Source: an uncultured Bacteroidia bacterium
GTDB lineage: Bacteria; Bacteroidota; Bacteroidia; Bacteroidales; Prolixibacteraceae
Direction: 5' to 3'
Length of the DNA stretch: 64,000 bases
Assembly: GCA_903850335.1 (NCBI GenBank)
Contig: CAINLJ010000223.1
Coordinates: 1 to 64,000, forward strand
Part shown: piece by piece, positions 18,884 through 28,862 of the stretch
Numbering within the stretch: the stretch's first letter is position 1
How the letters are laid out: every line of letters starts with the position of its first letter
Position numbers and translations under genes: made by a program
The notes under the pieces: generated by a model
The model's input: the letters and a program-made list of their open reading frames with translations, nothing else
What the model was told of the DNA's origin: nothing
The model's database searches: none

Positions 18884-20827
18884 CTAATTATTGACACTAA
18901 ACTGATGAATTCTGCAGGTGTAACCCGTACTTTTTGTATTTTTTGCTGATGAAATTCTTACTTTTAACGTATGCTTTCCTCCAGACAGATTATCCTCAAG
19001 CATTAGTAACCACGGGAGATGCAGTATTGAGCTCCATTTTGTGAATTGATCAATTGTTTTAAATTTATTACCATCGATGCTGTATTCAAGCATTCCGGCA
19101 TCAGGTCCTGAGGTTATAAAAACGCCGATGGCATTACCCCTGAATTTAAGTTTAAATTCGGCTCCAGGTGCCGAGCCTTCGAGCACAGGAACATTCACAA
19201 ACCCCTCACGAGTTGGAAACTTGTCACCCGGAATCCAGTTTTGCACTAAATTCCAACCCGATTTAATCCGGGCTTTTTCAATCGGTTCAAAATGCCCCTT
19301 ACTATACGAATTGGGATCTAAAAGGTTGGATGGTAAGGTTTTCGAAACCATTGCTATGGATGGTAGCTTTTGCCATGAGGTCTCGAAAAAATGTTTTATA
19401 GTCCTGAAATAAAGCTCTTGTCCAAATGGTGATGGGTGTAAATCTTTAAAATCTTCACGCCATGTAAATTCTCCGTTCAGGATTCTGTCATTTACCTCCT
19501 TTGCAAGATTTATAGTTGAAACAGAGTAATATTCAGCGACTTTTTCATGCTGCTGTATGACTTCCGGAATAGCTCCCTTATTGTAATCGGCCATTTTATC
19601 CTGATCGGTAAAATAAAGTAAAACGACATCCGTTTTTGGATTGGATTCCAGGGCATGACGGATTATCCCTTCCATTCCTCTAACCTGAATTTCTGGTTTT
19701 ATCCCGTTAGTTGCATCATTTACGGCAGCTTCTTCAAATAGAAGATCAATGTTTCCTTTCGACAGGACATCACGCTCAAGACGAAAAGCACCGGGTGTGG
19801 AACCTGTTGAGGGTATACCTGCACTTATAAATTCAAATCTGGTCGAGGGGAATTTTTCCCTGAGATAATCACAAACTTTATCCCTCCATCCTGGATTATA
19901 AGTTATGGAACCACCTAGAAACGCTACTCTGCCAAACTTTTCCTGTTCAAATTTTATCCTGCAATTATCCAGGTTTCCTCTGAAACTAATTGACATTTTT
20001 GAATCCAGTGGCAATGGGGGATCGCGTAGTTCAGGTACAGTATGTGACAATATGAAGTCAACGATAGGAGCAGGGTCTTTAAGACTGTGGGGATGGTGTC
20101 CGCCGCCCTCTTTAACTATGATTTTAATCTCACCTCCTGCATCCCGGTAGTTTTTAGCCAGAACATCTGTATTTTCTTCCATCGGAACAACCTCATCCTT
20201 AGCACCACAAACATGAATTACAGGTATATGTGCACTCGCAAGTTTAACTGCATTGTAAATGGGCATTCCTTTAAAACTGTCAATATTTTCCTCATTAACG
20301 TTGTATGCGATCAGATGTGCCTTCCAGTCTGCCGGCGACCCTTGTCCTTTTCCCTTTCCTCCCGGCCAGCTGCGCAAATCACAAACAGGAGCATCGGCAT
20401 ATATACACGCTACTTTTTCACAATTTTGTGATCCCCAATTGTAAATGTAGAGTCCACCGCGACTGAAACCTTCGAGAACGGCTTTTGAATTCAAATGATA
20501 CTGATCAATCAGGTAATCATAAAAGTGATCCCATAATCTCACTGCATCCTGATTACCACAATATTCCGCACCATCAACATAAACAAGGTGGAACCCCTTT
20601 TTAAGTAAAGCGATTTCTGTCTGAGGTTCGTGTCCCCAGAAACGGGCACGCCAGATCCAATGTTTTGCCTGCTCTGCTTTATCAGGAAATACAATTTTAG
20701 CATCATGCCCCTCAAATTTAAAATCAAGACACTTAAAACCATAATAGTCAAGATCCTGAGCCTGAATCTTTAATGCCGGAAAAGAAATTAATATTAGAAG
20801 GCAAAATGATATTAATAATTTATTCAT
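18884..20827 (-). CDS. Two-domain secreted esterase: alpha/beta hydrolase plus SGNH hydrolase
   Basis: After a signal peptide (about residues 1-23, ending KIQA), residues 25-260 form an alpha/beta hydrolase. It has the nucleophile in LEGFSRGG and a late histidine in GGGHHPHSL. Residues about 275-480 are an SGNH/GDSL hydrolase with block I VAFLGGSITYNPGW and block V DLHPSPFG. The last 130 residues look like a beta-sandwich of the kind found before or after carbohydrate esterases. Two esterases in one chain suggest deacylation of a decorated polysaccharide. The substrate is not known. The gene starts 71 bases after the AsmA-like gene. Confidence 0.85.
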   Translation of the reverse strand: MNKLLISFCLLILISFPALKIQAQDLDYYGFKCLDFKFEGHDAKIVFPDKAEQAKHWIWRARFWGHEPQTEIALLKKGFHLVYVDGAEYCGNQDAVRLWDHFYDYLIDQYHLNSKAVLEGFSRGGLYIYNWGSQNCEKVACIYADAPVCDLRSWPGGKGKGQGSPADWKAHLIAYNVNEENIDSFKGMPIYNAVKLASAHIPVIHVCGAKDEVVPMEENTDVLAKNYRDAGGEIKIIVKEGGGHHPHSLKDPAPIVDFILSHTVPELRDPPLPLDSKMSISFRGNLDNCRIKFEQEKFGRVAFLGGSITYNPGWRDKVCDYLREKFPSTRFEFISAGIPSTGSTPGAFRLERDVLSKGNIDLLFEEAAVNDATNGIKPEIQVRGMEGIIRHALESNPKTDVVLLYFTDQDKMADYNKGAIPEVIQQHEKVAEYYSVSTINLAKEVNDRILNGEFTWREDFKDLHPSPFGQELYFRTIKHFFETSWQKLPSIAMVSKTLPSNLLDPNSYSKGHFEPIEKARIKSGWNLVQNWIPGDKFPTREGFVNVPVLEGSAPGAEFKLKFRGNAIGVFITSGPDAGMLEYSIDGNKFKTIDQFTKWSSILHLPWLLMLEDNLSGGKHTLKVRISSAKNTKSTGYTCRIHQFSVNN

Positions 20828-20898
20828 ATCAGCACACTTATTTCAATTTTTATTTTGATGCTGTAATCCTATAATCTTTATGACAAATTTTGGATTTT

Positions 20899-23349
20899 TT
20901 ATTTAAACAACTGATCGAGTCCAAACTTTTTTATAGTCTCCTGAATTGTTGAACCGGCTTTCTTTTTAAATTCCTTCTCAACAAGATCTTTAGCTTCAGT
21001 GAGGTCAACCTTTACGTCCGGTTTGTCAAAAGTTCCCTTTAAATTAATACCAATCGGGTATTTGGCGATATTCTCCGTCCCCGGAACAAACCCTATATAT
21101 TGATTAACCTCTTCACTAAGGTCATTTTTATTTACTTTGAAGTCAATTCGATAGTCAATACTATTTGAAGCACTTTGTTTTCCGGATACTGTAACATCCT
21201 GACCGGCTACTTTTGTAGTAAACGGGGTTACACTCAACCCACCATCAACAATCTTGAAATTGGTCAGAAAATCATTGACCTTTACTCTGTTGAAAAGATC
21301 TTTTCTAAAATATTTTCCAATTTCTTTAAACATTTCAGCACCAACAAGTTCTATGTTTCTTGTAGTCAAAAGCCCTGAACCATTTAACGTTGAGAAGACA
21401 GGACTATTTCCTGCGCCCATTTTACCTGCAAGTGAAATATCTGTATTAAAAGCACCGGTGCTCTGGCCTGCGATTGGGAGAAAGTGGCGGATTGTACCTG
21501 ACGACTGGTAAGCTGTGGGCAGATCAAAATCTTTAAGCCCCATTTTGAAATCAAAATCCGGAGTCACATCCTTGGGCGTAGAATAGGTGCCTGAGACCAG
21601 AACCTTTCCACTCAACATGCTCATGTTTAATCCATCGAGAATCATTTTACGTTCTCTTATAGTTACCTTTCCTGTAATTCCTGTTATAACAACCCTGTCA
21701 TACAGAGCCTTAGTGACAGAGGACTGGATTGTCAGATTCAGATTATCAGGAACTTCGGCAGGTTTACCTATTGAAGTTGTATCCTTGGAATTAGAATTTG
21801 GAATTAATTGATTAAGATTTAAATAGTTAGAGTTTAGTGCAACATTCCCGGTTAAAACACCGTTTTTAAGAACATAGGCCCAGTAGTTTGTGATTGTTCC
21901 GTTTGCCGAAAAATCACTCTCACCCATACTCCCGGATAGATTTGACAAAGAGATTGCTTTTGGATTAAGTCCAATATTGGCAGATTTAATTTCCAGTTTT
22001 TGGGGAAGGCTTTTAGATGCAAACATGAAATTTTGTAAAACAACCTTTCCATCTGTTTTAAAATTCTCATATTTCCCTTTTTCAATAGAGGAGTATTGTC
22101 CGTTAAATTCTATTTCGGTGTCCATTATTCCACTTATATCAATAGAATCCATTGGAATGGCTTCTTTCAATGAACCAAAATTTATTCGCCCGTTCAGGTT
22201 TCCCTTTATCAGAGGATCGCTTACTGGTGTTGCGACGAATAGAGACGCATTTAAGGTATTACCTGAAACAGAAGCACTGAATTTACCAATATCCACTTTC
22301 GTGAGGTCCATTGTCCCCTGAGGTTTGCTTATATTTGCCGTAAGGTTTATATTGTCAATCTCTTTGGGTAGATCCTGATACTTTAGATGACCATTTTCAA
22401 TTTTAAAATCCAATCCAAAACCGGGCATTGTAGTGGTAGAATAAGCTCCTTTTAGAAATCCTTCAAAAACGATATTTCCTTTTGCTTCGATTCCTTTCAG
22501 ATTTTTTTGATACTGAAGTGGAGTGAATCCCAGTAGTTGATTTAATGATGAAGCAGGTGATTTAAAGCTAAGATCAAAATTTTTCTCCTTTTCACCCATG
22601 ATAAAGCTACCTTGAATCCCGATAGGTAAGTTATTGATTAATAATTCATTTTGAAGGAAAGTAAATGACATCTTGTCAAAATCTGATTGAAGACCCCCTT
22701 TTATTCCAACCCGCAATTTTGAAATATAATGCGATCCATTGTATTCAAAGTTTATACTGTCTGCCATTCCTGTAATATCGAGTTTGCTGCTGCTCCCTCT
22801 TAATGCTCCGGAAAGATCAAAATTTCCATTTCGCAGTGACATTTTCATAGGAGCTGTATCATCCTGATAGGAGAATTCTGCATCCTTGATACTAATACGT
22901 GTAAGATTAATAACTGAACTATTTTTGTCGTTAGTTACATTTTTATCCGTTGAAGGTTTTGATATGTCCCAGTTGGCTTTACCACTTTTATTAACAATAA
23001 GGTTAATCTGTGGGTTTTCCAGCTTTAAAGAGGAAACAATCAGCCCGTCGTTACTCCATAAACTGGATAGATTTACAGAAGTTGAAAGCTGCCTTACTGA
23101 TATCAGCAGGGTGTTATCGAAGTCACCTTTGCCAGTAACAGAAAGATCTTTTAAGGCAATATTTAACCTTGGAAAGCTGCTGAATAGCGATAGATCTACT
23201 TCAGTAAAATCAACTTTCGCATTAATTGCCTGGTTCGCAGACTCTTTGACCTTTTGCGATATTTTGCTTTTAAATAGTATTGGAATTGTGAACATCAAAA
23301 TGATCACTGCACCCACTATTGTGCCTCCGATAATGAATCCTTTTTTCAT
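20899..23349 (-). CDS. AsmA-like inner-membrane protein
   Basis: 816 residues. One N-terminal membrane helix (GTIVGAVIILMFTIPILF) is followed by a long periplasmic beta-rich repeat structure. The AsmA N-terminal hallmark SLFSSFPRLNIALKDLSV is present, and the AsmA_2 C-terminal region carries SGKQSASNSIDYRIDFKV. AsmA/TamB/YhdP-group proteins are thought to form hydrophobic-groove bridges that carry phospholipids between membranes. The gene lies 13 bases downstream of cinA, so it is almost certainly co-transcribed with it. Confidence 0.88.
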   Translation of the reverse strand: MKKGFIIGGTIVGAVIILMFTIPILFKSKISQKVKESANQAINAKVDFTEVDLSLFSSFPRLNIALKDLSVTGKGDFDNTLLISVRQLSTSVNLSSLWSNDGLIVSSLKLENPQINLIVNKSGKANWDISKPSTDKNVTNDKNSSVINLTRISIKDAEFSYQDDTAPMKMSLRNGNFDLSGALRGSSSKLDITGMADSINFEYNGSHYISKLRVGIKGGLQSDFDKMSFTFLQNELLINNLPIGIQGSFIMGEKEKNFDLSFKSPASSLNQLLGFTPLQYQKNLKGIEAKGNIVFEGFLKGAYSTTTMPGFGLDFKIENGHLKYQDLPKEIDNINLTANISKPQGTMDLTKVDIGKFSASVSGNTLNASLFVATPVSDPLIKGNLNGRINFGSLKEAIPMDSIDISGIMDTEIEFNGQYSSIEKGKYENFKTDGKVVLQNFMFASKSLPQKLEIKSANIGLNPKAISLSNLSGSMGESDFSANGTITNYWAYVLKNGVLTGNVALNSNYLNLNQLIPNSNSKDTTSIGKPAEVPDNLNLTIQSSVTKALYDRVVITGITGKVTIRERKMILDGLNMSMLSGKVLVSGTYSTPKDVTPDFDFKMGLKDFDLPTAYQSSGTIRHFLPIAGQSTGAFNTDISLAGKMGAGNSPVFSTLNGSGLLTTRNIELVGAEMFKEIGKYFRKDLFNRVKVNDFLTNFKIVDGGLSVTPFTTKVAGQDVTVSGKQSASNSIDYRIDFKVNKNDLSEEVNQYIGFVPGTENIAKYPIGINLKGTFDKPDVKVDLTEAKDLVEKEFKKKAGSTIQETIKKFGLDQLFK

Positions 23350-23362
23350 AATATACTTACTT

Positions 23363-24604
23363 TTATTTCTTTAGAAGTTCCAGTCTGAGCATATTTAATG
23401 CAGTTTGCGAAGACCGTATAATGTTCCTTTCCCTGTTATTTGCAAATGAATATACCCCTGAGATGGTATGATCAGGACCGGCAATTGCAATCCACACAGT
23501 ACCAACCGGCTTATCAGTTGTTCCACCATCCGGACCTGCAATTCCTGAAGTTGCAATCCCGTAATCTGTATTCATAATCCCCCGAACACCCTCTGCCATG
23601 GACTCAACTACCTCTTTACTAACCGCACCTCTGTCGGAAATGCAATTGGATTCAACGCCGAGTATATTGATTTTTACTTCGTTGGAATAGGCAATTATGC
23701 CACCTTTAAAATATTTTGAACTACCGGGATTCAAGGTTATGATATGGGCCAAATATCCCCCTGTACAACTCTCTGCCACGGCGAGTGTCATACCTCTGTC
23801 GCAAAGAATACTGCCAATATTCCCGGCCATAGTTTCATCGTCATAACCAAAGATATAGGAAGGAATGATCTCCTGAAGTTCCTGTATCTTCTGATCAAGA
23901 GATTTCAAAAGAAAATTTTTATTTTCGCCCCTGGCAGTAAGTCTTAGCCTAACACTTTGGGGACTTGGAAGATAAGCCAGGCTTATGCTGCCAGGTAAAT
24001 TATCTTCCCAATATTCAATCTTTTCAGCAAGAGTTGATTCACCTAACCCATATGTTAAAATTGTTCGGTGTATGATTGTTGGCGTATTGAAGAGTTTCCG
24101 GAGCCTTGGAATTACTTCATGATCCATCAGATATTTCATCTCGAACGGTACACCAGGCATAAAAACAAAGATTGTTCCTTTGTGATTGAACCAGAGTCCC
24201 GGTGCCGTACCAAGTTTATTGTGCAGGATAGTTGCTGTTTCAGGAACTAGAGCCTGATCCCGGTTTAATGAATTTATAGGGATACCACGGGGGGAGAGTA
24301 TTTGTCTGATGTGATCAAGGACAGTCAGATTTTCTATTAAGTGTGTTTCAAAAAATGAACAAACAGCTTTTTTGGTCCGGTCGTCTTTTGTAGGACCAAG
24401 TCCTCCTGTGACCAGTACAACAGCTACTTTACTTGCTGATTCATAAAGTGTTCCTGAAATATGTTCTGGCTGGTCAGAGATACTCGTGATCTGACGAATA
24501 TTGATACCTTCATCATTCAATCTTTGAGCCATCCATGCTGAATTTGTATCCACGATCTGACCAATCAATATTTCGTCTCCTATTGTAATTATATCTGCGT
24601 CCAT
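23363..24604 (-). CDS. cinA: CinA family nicotinamide mononucleotide deamidase-type protein
   Basis: A two-domain protein of 413 residues. The N-terminal MoCF-like domain (COG1058) has DEILIGQIVDTNSAWMAQ and VVLVTGGLGPTKDD and is linked to ADP-ribose pyrophosphatase activity. The C-terminal CinA domain has VAESCTGGYLAH and TSGIAGPDGGTTDKPVGTVW and deamidates nicotinamide mononucleotide in NAD salvage. Both halves look intact. It is the first gene of the minus-strand group cinA, asmA-like, esterase, and is divergent from the PAS kinase across a 382-base gap. Confidence 0.95.
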   Translation of the reverse strand: MDADIITIGDEILIGQIVDTNSAWMAQRLNDEGINIRQITSISDQPEHISGTLYESASKVAVVLVTGGLGPTKDDRTKKAVCSFFETHLIENLTVLDHIRQILSPRGIPINSLNRDQALVPETATILHNKLGTAPGLWFNHKGTIFVFMPGVPFEMKYLMDHEVIPRLRKLFNTPTIIHRTILTYGLGESTLAEKIEYWEDNLPGSISLAYLPSPQSVRLRLTARGENKNFLLKSLDQKIQELQEIIPSYIFGYDDETMAGNIGSILCDRGMTLAVAESCTGGYLAHIITLNPGSSKYFKGGIIAYSNEVKINILGVESNCISDRGAVSKEVVESMAEGVRGIMNTDYGIATSGIAGPDGGTTDKPVGTVWIAIAGPDHTISGVYSFANNRERNIIRSSQTALNMLRLELLKK

Positions 24605-24986
24605 ATATTAATGTTTCAAAAAAGGTTAGAACCTATATTAAGGCGTGTAAATTTAAGGATGTTTTCGAAGTTCAAAACCTTTCGCTCACTTAAAACCGCT
24701 TCAAATCTTTTACACAAGTCATCTTTTAAAGTTCTTTAACACCCAAACTATGATCAGGATAAAATTGTTTTGGAATTTTAACTGTTTGTAATTTTTTTAT
24801 TTAAATTAGCCAAATGTCCTTATATGATTTATTCAGGGAATCATTTATTACCTGATCTGAAACTGAGGTAACAATTTGTGTGAGTAAACAATTAAACGAA
24901 TAATTCCCGAAGTCTAAAGTGTTTCACTTTGATACCTGTGAATATTTCGTATGATATATTCGTTTATATATAAATAAAAAATTTTC
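24605..24986. other. 382-base divergent intergenic region, cinA / PAS kinase
   Basis: AT-rich with no ORF, RNA gene or hairpin that I can support. It must carry the promoters of both flanking genes; only the plus-strand candidate near its right end is convincing enough to list. Confidence 0.6.
24928..24962 (+). promoter_or_regulatory. Candidate promoter of the PAS histidine kinase
   Basis: TTTG, 23 bases, TATATTCG: close to the Bacteroidota consensus with one mismatch in the -7 box. It ends 24 bases before the ATG. Confidence 0.3.
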
Positions 24987-27653
24987 ATGGAAAAAATCCA
25001 ACAAATGACAATCTTGGAAGATTCCGGATCAAAAGCAGCTCAGGATTTACTTATCCTGAATAATAAAAGATTACGTAGAGCAGCATTAGTTTCAAAATCA
25101 GGGAATTGGGAATATGATCTGAACACTGGCAAAATTTCGGCATCAGAGGGTGCGCGAAAATTGTATGGTATTGAAGGTGAAAACTGGGATTATAATCATA
25201 TTAAACACATCCCTTTACCCGAATACAGGACAATGCTCGATGAGGGCCTTCAATCACTAATTAATGAGGGCAAACCATATGATTTTGAATTTAAAATAAT
25301 TCAACAGGATACGGGTCAGATAATCGATATTCATTCGATTGCAGAATACGATAACAAAAATAATACGTTATTCGGAGTCATTCAGGATATCAGCGACCGC
25401 AAAAAGGTAGAAGAGGCCCTTCATAAAAGTGAAGAAAACTATCGTTTATTGATCAACAATCAAGGCGAAGGTGTAGGTACTGTTGATTTGAACGAATATT
25501 TTGTTTTTGCAAACCCCGCTGCCGATCAGATGTTTGGTGTACCCGAGGGGACACTGGTTAACCGTTGTCTTCTTGATTTTATTTCCCCCGAATATACTAC
25601 TCGTATTAAGGAACAATCAGCTTTGAGAGCCCGCTATGAGAAAAGCAGTTACGAGATTGAAATTACAACTTTAACAGGGGAAAGACGCCATTTGCTTGTT
25701 ACAGCAACTCCACAAACGGACAATCAGGGAAAGCTTACCGGTACCTTTGGTATTTTCAGGGATGTTACAGACCGAAAGAATTCAGAAAGGGAATTGGTTA
25801 TCAGTGAACGAAAATACAGGGAACTTGCGAATTCCTTACCCGTTGGTGTTTTCGAAGCTGACCTGGAGGGAGTTATAACATTCGCAAACGAAACCCTTAT
25901 AAACTGGTTGAATTATTCCGGTGAAGAGTTTATGACCGGACAGAATATGTTGCATTTTATTCTTGAGACTGAGCACCAAAAGGCTCAGGAACGATTTTCA
26001 GATCTTGTTTCAAGGGATCTTCAGACGGCTAGTGAATACAATGCAATACGAAAAGATGGTTCATATTTCCCGGTCCTCGTCTCTGTTTGTGTTATTAAGA
26101 AAAATGGTTTAACCGTTGGAATCAGGGGCACTTTAGCCGACATTACAGATCGCAGGCAGATTGAAGAAGCCTTAAGTGCCAGCGATAAATTGCTCAGCAA
26201 TCTGGTTGAAAAAATGCCTGATGGCGTATATAAAAGCACATCTGAAGGAAAATTTGTTTCGGTGAATCCAGCAATGGTATCCATGCTGGGCTATTCGTCA
26301 AAGGAAGAACTATTGGCAATCGACATCAAAAAAGAACTCTATTTCGACCCTGACGAGCGGAATATGGTTGTCTCTACCAGCCATGTCGGAGGAACTGATG
26401 TTTTCAGACTCAGAAGAAAAGATAATTCTGAAATTTGGGTCGAGGATCATGGCTGGTATAATTTTGATGAAAAGGGAAATACGCTTTACCATGAAGGTAT
26501 CATCAGAGATGTGACGCATAGGAAACGTGTTGAAGATAAACTTAGAATCCTGTCCAAAACAGTTGAACACAACCCTTCGTCAACAATAATTACAGATGCG
26601 CGGGGCAAAATAGAATTTGTGAATGATGCATTTACAACTCTTACCCAATACACTTTTGAGGAGGTTAGTAATAAATTACCACGGATATTTAACAGGGGCC
26701 ATATCCCGGATGCCGATTTTGATCAAATGTGGGAAACTTTAAAGTCCGGTAAGATATGGAAGGGTGAATATCAGAACCGGCGCAAAGATAAGGCAATCTA
26801 TTGGGAGGATGTTACCATTTCGTCACTGATGAACGTAAATGGGGATATCAGTAACTACATTCTGATTATGAATGATATTTCAGAAAATAAAAAGTTATTC
26901 GATGATATGATTCAGGCAAAAGAAAACGCAGAAGAGAGCAACCGCCTTAAGTCGGCTTTCCTGGCTATGATGAATCATGAATTAAGGACCCCACTTACTC
27001 ATATACTAGGATTTAGCGAATTGATTATGTCTGGTGTAGCTACAGAGGATAATGTCAGCTTTGCCGCAAGTATTCAGTCCAGCGGCCAGAGTTTGCTTAC
27101 CCTCATTGAGGGCGTATTTGACCTTGCCCTTATGGATCATGCCAAAATAAACCTTAATAATCAAACCTTCAGTATCATGGATCATTATATGGAGTGCAAG
27201 ACTTCGTTTGACCATATATTGAGAACTGCTGCAAAACAATCCCAGATAAACCTTGTTTTTAAACCTGATATTCATTGGTTGTCAAGTTATATCAGTGCAG
27301 ACAGGGCAAAGATTAACCAAATTCTTACCAATTTATTTAAGAATGCGGTGAAATTCACAAACTCAGGGTATATTGAATTCGGTTTTACAGTTGAAAGTGA
27401 ATCCGAAATAAAATATTACATCAGGGATACAGGAATTGGTATCCCTGAAGATAAACAAGAAATAATTTTTGATTATTTTACACAGGTAGAAGATTCATAT
27501 ACAAGATCTTACGGAGGAATAGGTGTTGGCTTGGCAATCTCTAAAAAGATTACACAAATACTTCATGGTGAACTAATTGTCCAATCCAAGCCAGGCGAAG
27601 GAAGTACATTCTCCCTGATCTTGCCGGTTGAACTATCCTATATAAAGGAGTAA
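24987..27653 (+). CDS. Soluble multi-PAS sensor histidine kinase
   Basis: 888 residues without membrane helices or signal peptide, so it senses a cytoplasmic signal. About five PAS/PAC units fill residues 30-645. Each ends in a PAC-type stretch such as FGVIQDISDRKKVEEAL, FGIFRDVTDRKNSE, RGTLADITDRRQIEEAL or EGIIRDVTHRKRVED. HisKA carries the phospho-acceptor H664 in MMNHELRTPL. The ATPase domain has N box NQILTNLFKNAVKF, G1 box RDTGIGIPEDKQ and G2 box GGIGVGLAISKKI. No receiver domain and no adjacent response regulator, so it is an orphan kinase. Its stop codon directly abuts the stop of yccF on the other strand. Confidence 0.92.
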   Translation: MEKIQQMTILEDSGSKAAQDLLILNNKRLRRAALVSKSGNWEYDLNTGKISASEGARKLYGIEGENWDYNHIKHIPLPEYRTMLDEGLQSLINEGKPYDFEFKIIQQDTGQIIDIHSIAEYDNKNNTLFGVIQDISDRKKVEEALHKSEENYRLLINNQGEGVGTVDLNEYFVFANPAADQMFGVPEGTLVNRCLLDFISPEYTTRIKEQSALRARYEKSSYEIEITTLTGERRHLLVTATPQTDNQGKLTGTFGIFRDVTDRKNSERELVISERKYRELANSLPVGVFEADLEGVITFANETLINWLNYSGEEFMTGQNMLHFILETEHQKAQERFSDLVSRDLQTASEYNAIRKDGSYFPVLVSVCVIKKNGLTVGIRGTLADITDRRQIEEALSASDKLLSNLVEKMPDGVYKSTSEGKFVSVNPAMVSMLGYSSKEELLAIDIKKELYFDPDERNMVVSTSHVGGTDVFRLRRKDNSEIWVEDHGWYNFDEKGNTLYHEGIIRDVTHRKRVEDKLRILSKTVEHNPSSTIITDARGKIEFVNDAFTTLTQYTFEEVSNKLPRIFNRGHIPDADFDQMWETLKSGKIWKGEYQNRRKDKAIYWEDVTISSLMNVNGDISNYILIMNDISENKKLFDDMIQAKENAEESNRLKSAFLAMMNHELRTPLTHILGFSELIMSGVATEDNVSFAASIQSSGQSLLTLIEGVFDLALMDHAKINLNNQTFSIMDHYMECKTSFDHILRTAAKQSQINLVFKPDIHWLSSYISADRAKINQILTNLFKNAVKFTNSGYIEFGFTVESESEIKYYIRDTGIGIPEDKQEIIFDYFTQVEDSYTRSYGGIGVGLAISKKITQILHGELIVQSKPGEGSTFSLILPVELSYIKE

Positions 27654-28022
27654 TTATCGTAAATCGTATCCAAAGGGGTAAAATGCGAGCCGCATAAGTT
27701 TGAAATGCTGGATGCCAAAGGGTATTCCCAGGATCGTTGCACATAATAATATCCCGAAAAGAAGTTGAGTCAGCGCAATCCATAAACCGGCAAAAATAAT
27801 CCAGATAACATTTAAAACGAATGAGATCACAGGGATCGATCCACCCGTTGGCACTACTTTCCGACCAAAAGGCATCAGGTGTGCCATACCAATCTTAATC
27901 GCCTGTAAACCCCATGGAATGCCAATTATTGTAAGGCACAGTAAAAAACCTCCTAAAAGATATTCCAGGCAGGTTAAGAGTCCTCCACAAATCAACCAGA
28001 TCACGTTACCTATAAGTCGCAT
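27654..28022 (-). CDS. YccF domain-containing membrane protein
   Basis: 122 residues with two tandem copies of the YccF unit: NVIWLICGGLLTCLEYLLGG and NVIWIIFAGLWIALTQLLFG. Each is followed by a LTIIGIPWG or ATILGIPFG motif, which is diagnostic of the family. Four membrane helices are likely. Function unknown. The last codon abuts the stop of the PAS kinase on the opposite strand, with no base between them. Confidence 0.9.
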   Translation of the reverse strand: MRLIGNVIWLICGGLLTCLEYLLGGFLLCLTIIGIPWGLQAIKIGMAHLMPFGRKVVPTGGSIPVISFVLNVIWIIFAGLWIALTQLLFGILLCATILGIPFGIQHFKLMRLAFYPFGYDLR

Positions 28023-28090
28023 AGTTTTAGAATTGAGGTTTTTATATTCCTGGATGCAAGCTACAATAATTTAACCTGGTATCCAAATAT

Positions 28091-28127
28091 GAAGGCCGGA
28101 ACTATTTATAAAATAGCCCCGGCCTTC
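28091..28127 (-). terminator. Hairpin terminator after the glutathione peroxidase gene
   Basis: GAAGGCCGG and CCGGCCTTC form a 9-bp GC-rich stem; inside it CTATTT pairs with AAATAG around ATA. It lies 24 bases past the peroxidase stop. The following T-tract is short (ATATTTGG), so termination may be partial. Confidence 0.6.
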
Positions 28128-28150
28128 ACTATAAACTCATGTTAGTGGAT

Positions 28151-28702
28151 TTAATTTGTCTTTTTACCTTCAATCCAGCTGATAATCTTTTCTGAGTCAG
28201 GTTTTTCTTTAGGCGAGGCATAATCTACAACCTGACCTAGCTCATTAATCATAAATTTCTGAAAGTTCCACTTAACCTCAGCATCAACAACGCCATTCAA
28301 TGATTTTGTTGTAAGCCATTTATATAATGGATCAATATCACTTCCCTTCACGGATATCTTTGCCATCATCGGAAACGTAACTCCATAATTACGCGTACAA
28401 AATTCTTTGATTTCAGAATTTGTCCCTGGTTCCTGCCACATAAAATTATTTGCCGGAAAGCCAATAATTACAAAATTCCGGTCTTTGTAGGTGTCATAGA
28501 GCTTTTGAAGCGTAGCATATTGCGGTGTAAAACCACACTTTGAAGCAGTATTTACGACAAGAACTTTTTTGCCCTTCAATGACGATAAATCAAAAGGTTC
28601 ACCACCTAATGTTGTAGCTTTAAAATCATAAATTGTTTTTTGCTGAGCTATAGATGCAATAACAACCATCATCAGACAACTAAGAATTAATATTTTTTTC
28701 AT
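28151..28702 (-). CDS. Exported glutathione peroxidase family protein
   Basis: Thiol peroxidase of the GPx fold, 183 residues. A signal peptide (MKKILILSCLMMVVIASIAQ) directs it to the periplasm. The track start at 28777 adds an unlikely extension; the ATG at 28702 is preferred. The peroxidatic residue is a cysteine, encoded TGT, in NTASKCGFTPQY rather than selenocysteine. FPANNFMWQEPG and the tryptophan in VKWNFQKFMI complete the catalytic set. Bacterial members usually use thioredoxin-like donors, and the reductant here is unknown. Confidence 0.93.
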   Translation of the reverse strand: MKKILILSCLMMVVIASIAQQKTIYDFKATTLGGEPFDLSSLKGKKVLVVNTASKCGFTPQYATLQKLYDTYKDRNFVIIGFPANNFMWQEPGTNSEIKEFCTRNYGVTFPMMAKISVKGSDIDPLYKWLTTKSLNGVVDAEVKWNFQKFMINELGQVVDYASPKEKPDSEKIISWIEGKKTN

Positions 28703-28802
28703 TTTGACAGTTTTAAATATTTTAAATTGTTTTTCTAACGTATAATCATAACAAATACCTGCAATAAAAGTTGTCATTCTTCCAATCTTAAATATCGGAT
28801 AT

Positions 28803-28835
28803 GTTCATAGGTTCAATTTAAAATTGATATATTTG
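28803..28835 (+). promoter_or_regulatory. Candidate promoter of dnaX
   Basis: TATATTTG (28828-28835) matches the -7 consensus exactly, 27 bases before the ATG at 28863. GTTC lies 21 bases upstream as a weak -33 element. Confidence 0.4.
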
Positions 28836-28862
28836 ACTCCCAAAAATCGTCTGTTAAGTTTT

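Noticed and set aside
24605-24986. Small gene or RNA in the cinA / PAS kinase gap
   Set aside because: No ORF with plausible start and composition, and no stable hairpin; promoter DNA is the simpler reading.
28500-28580. Selenocysteine in the glutathione peroxidase
   Set aside because: The peroxidatic position is a TGT cysteine codon, with no in-frame TGA.
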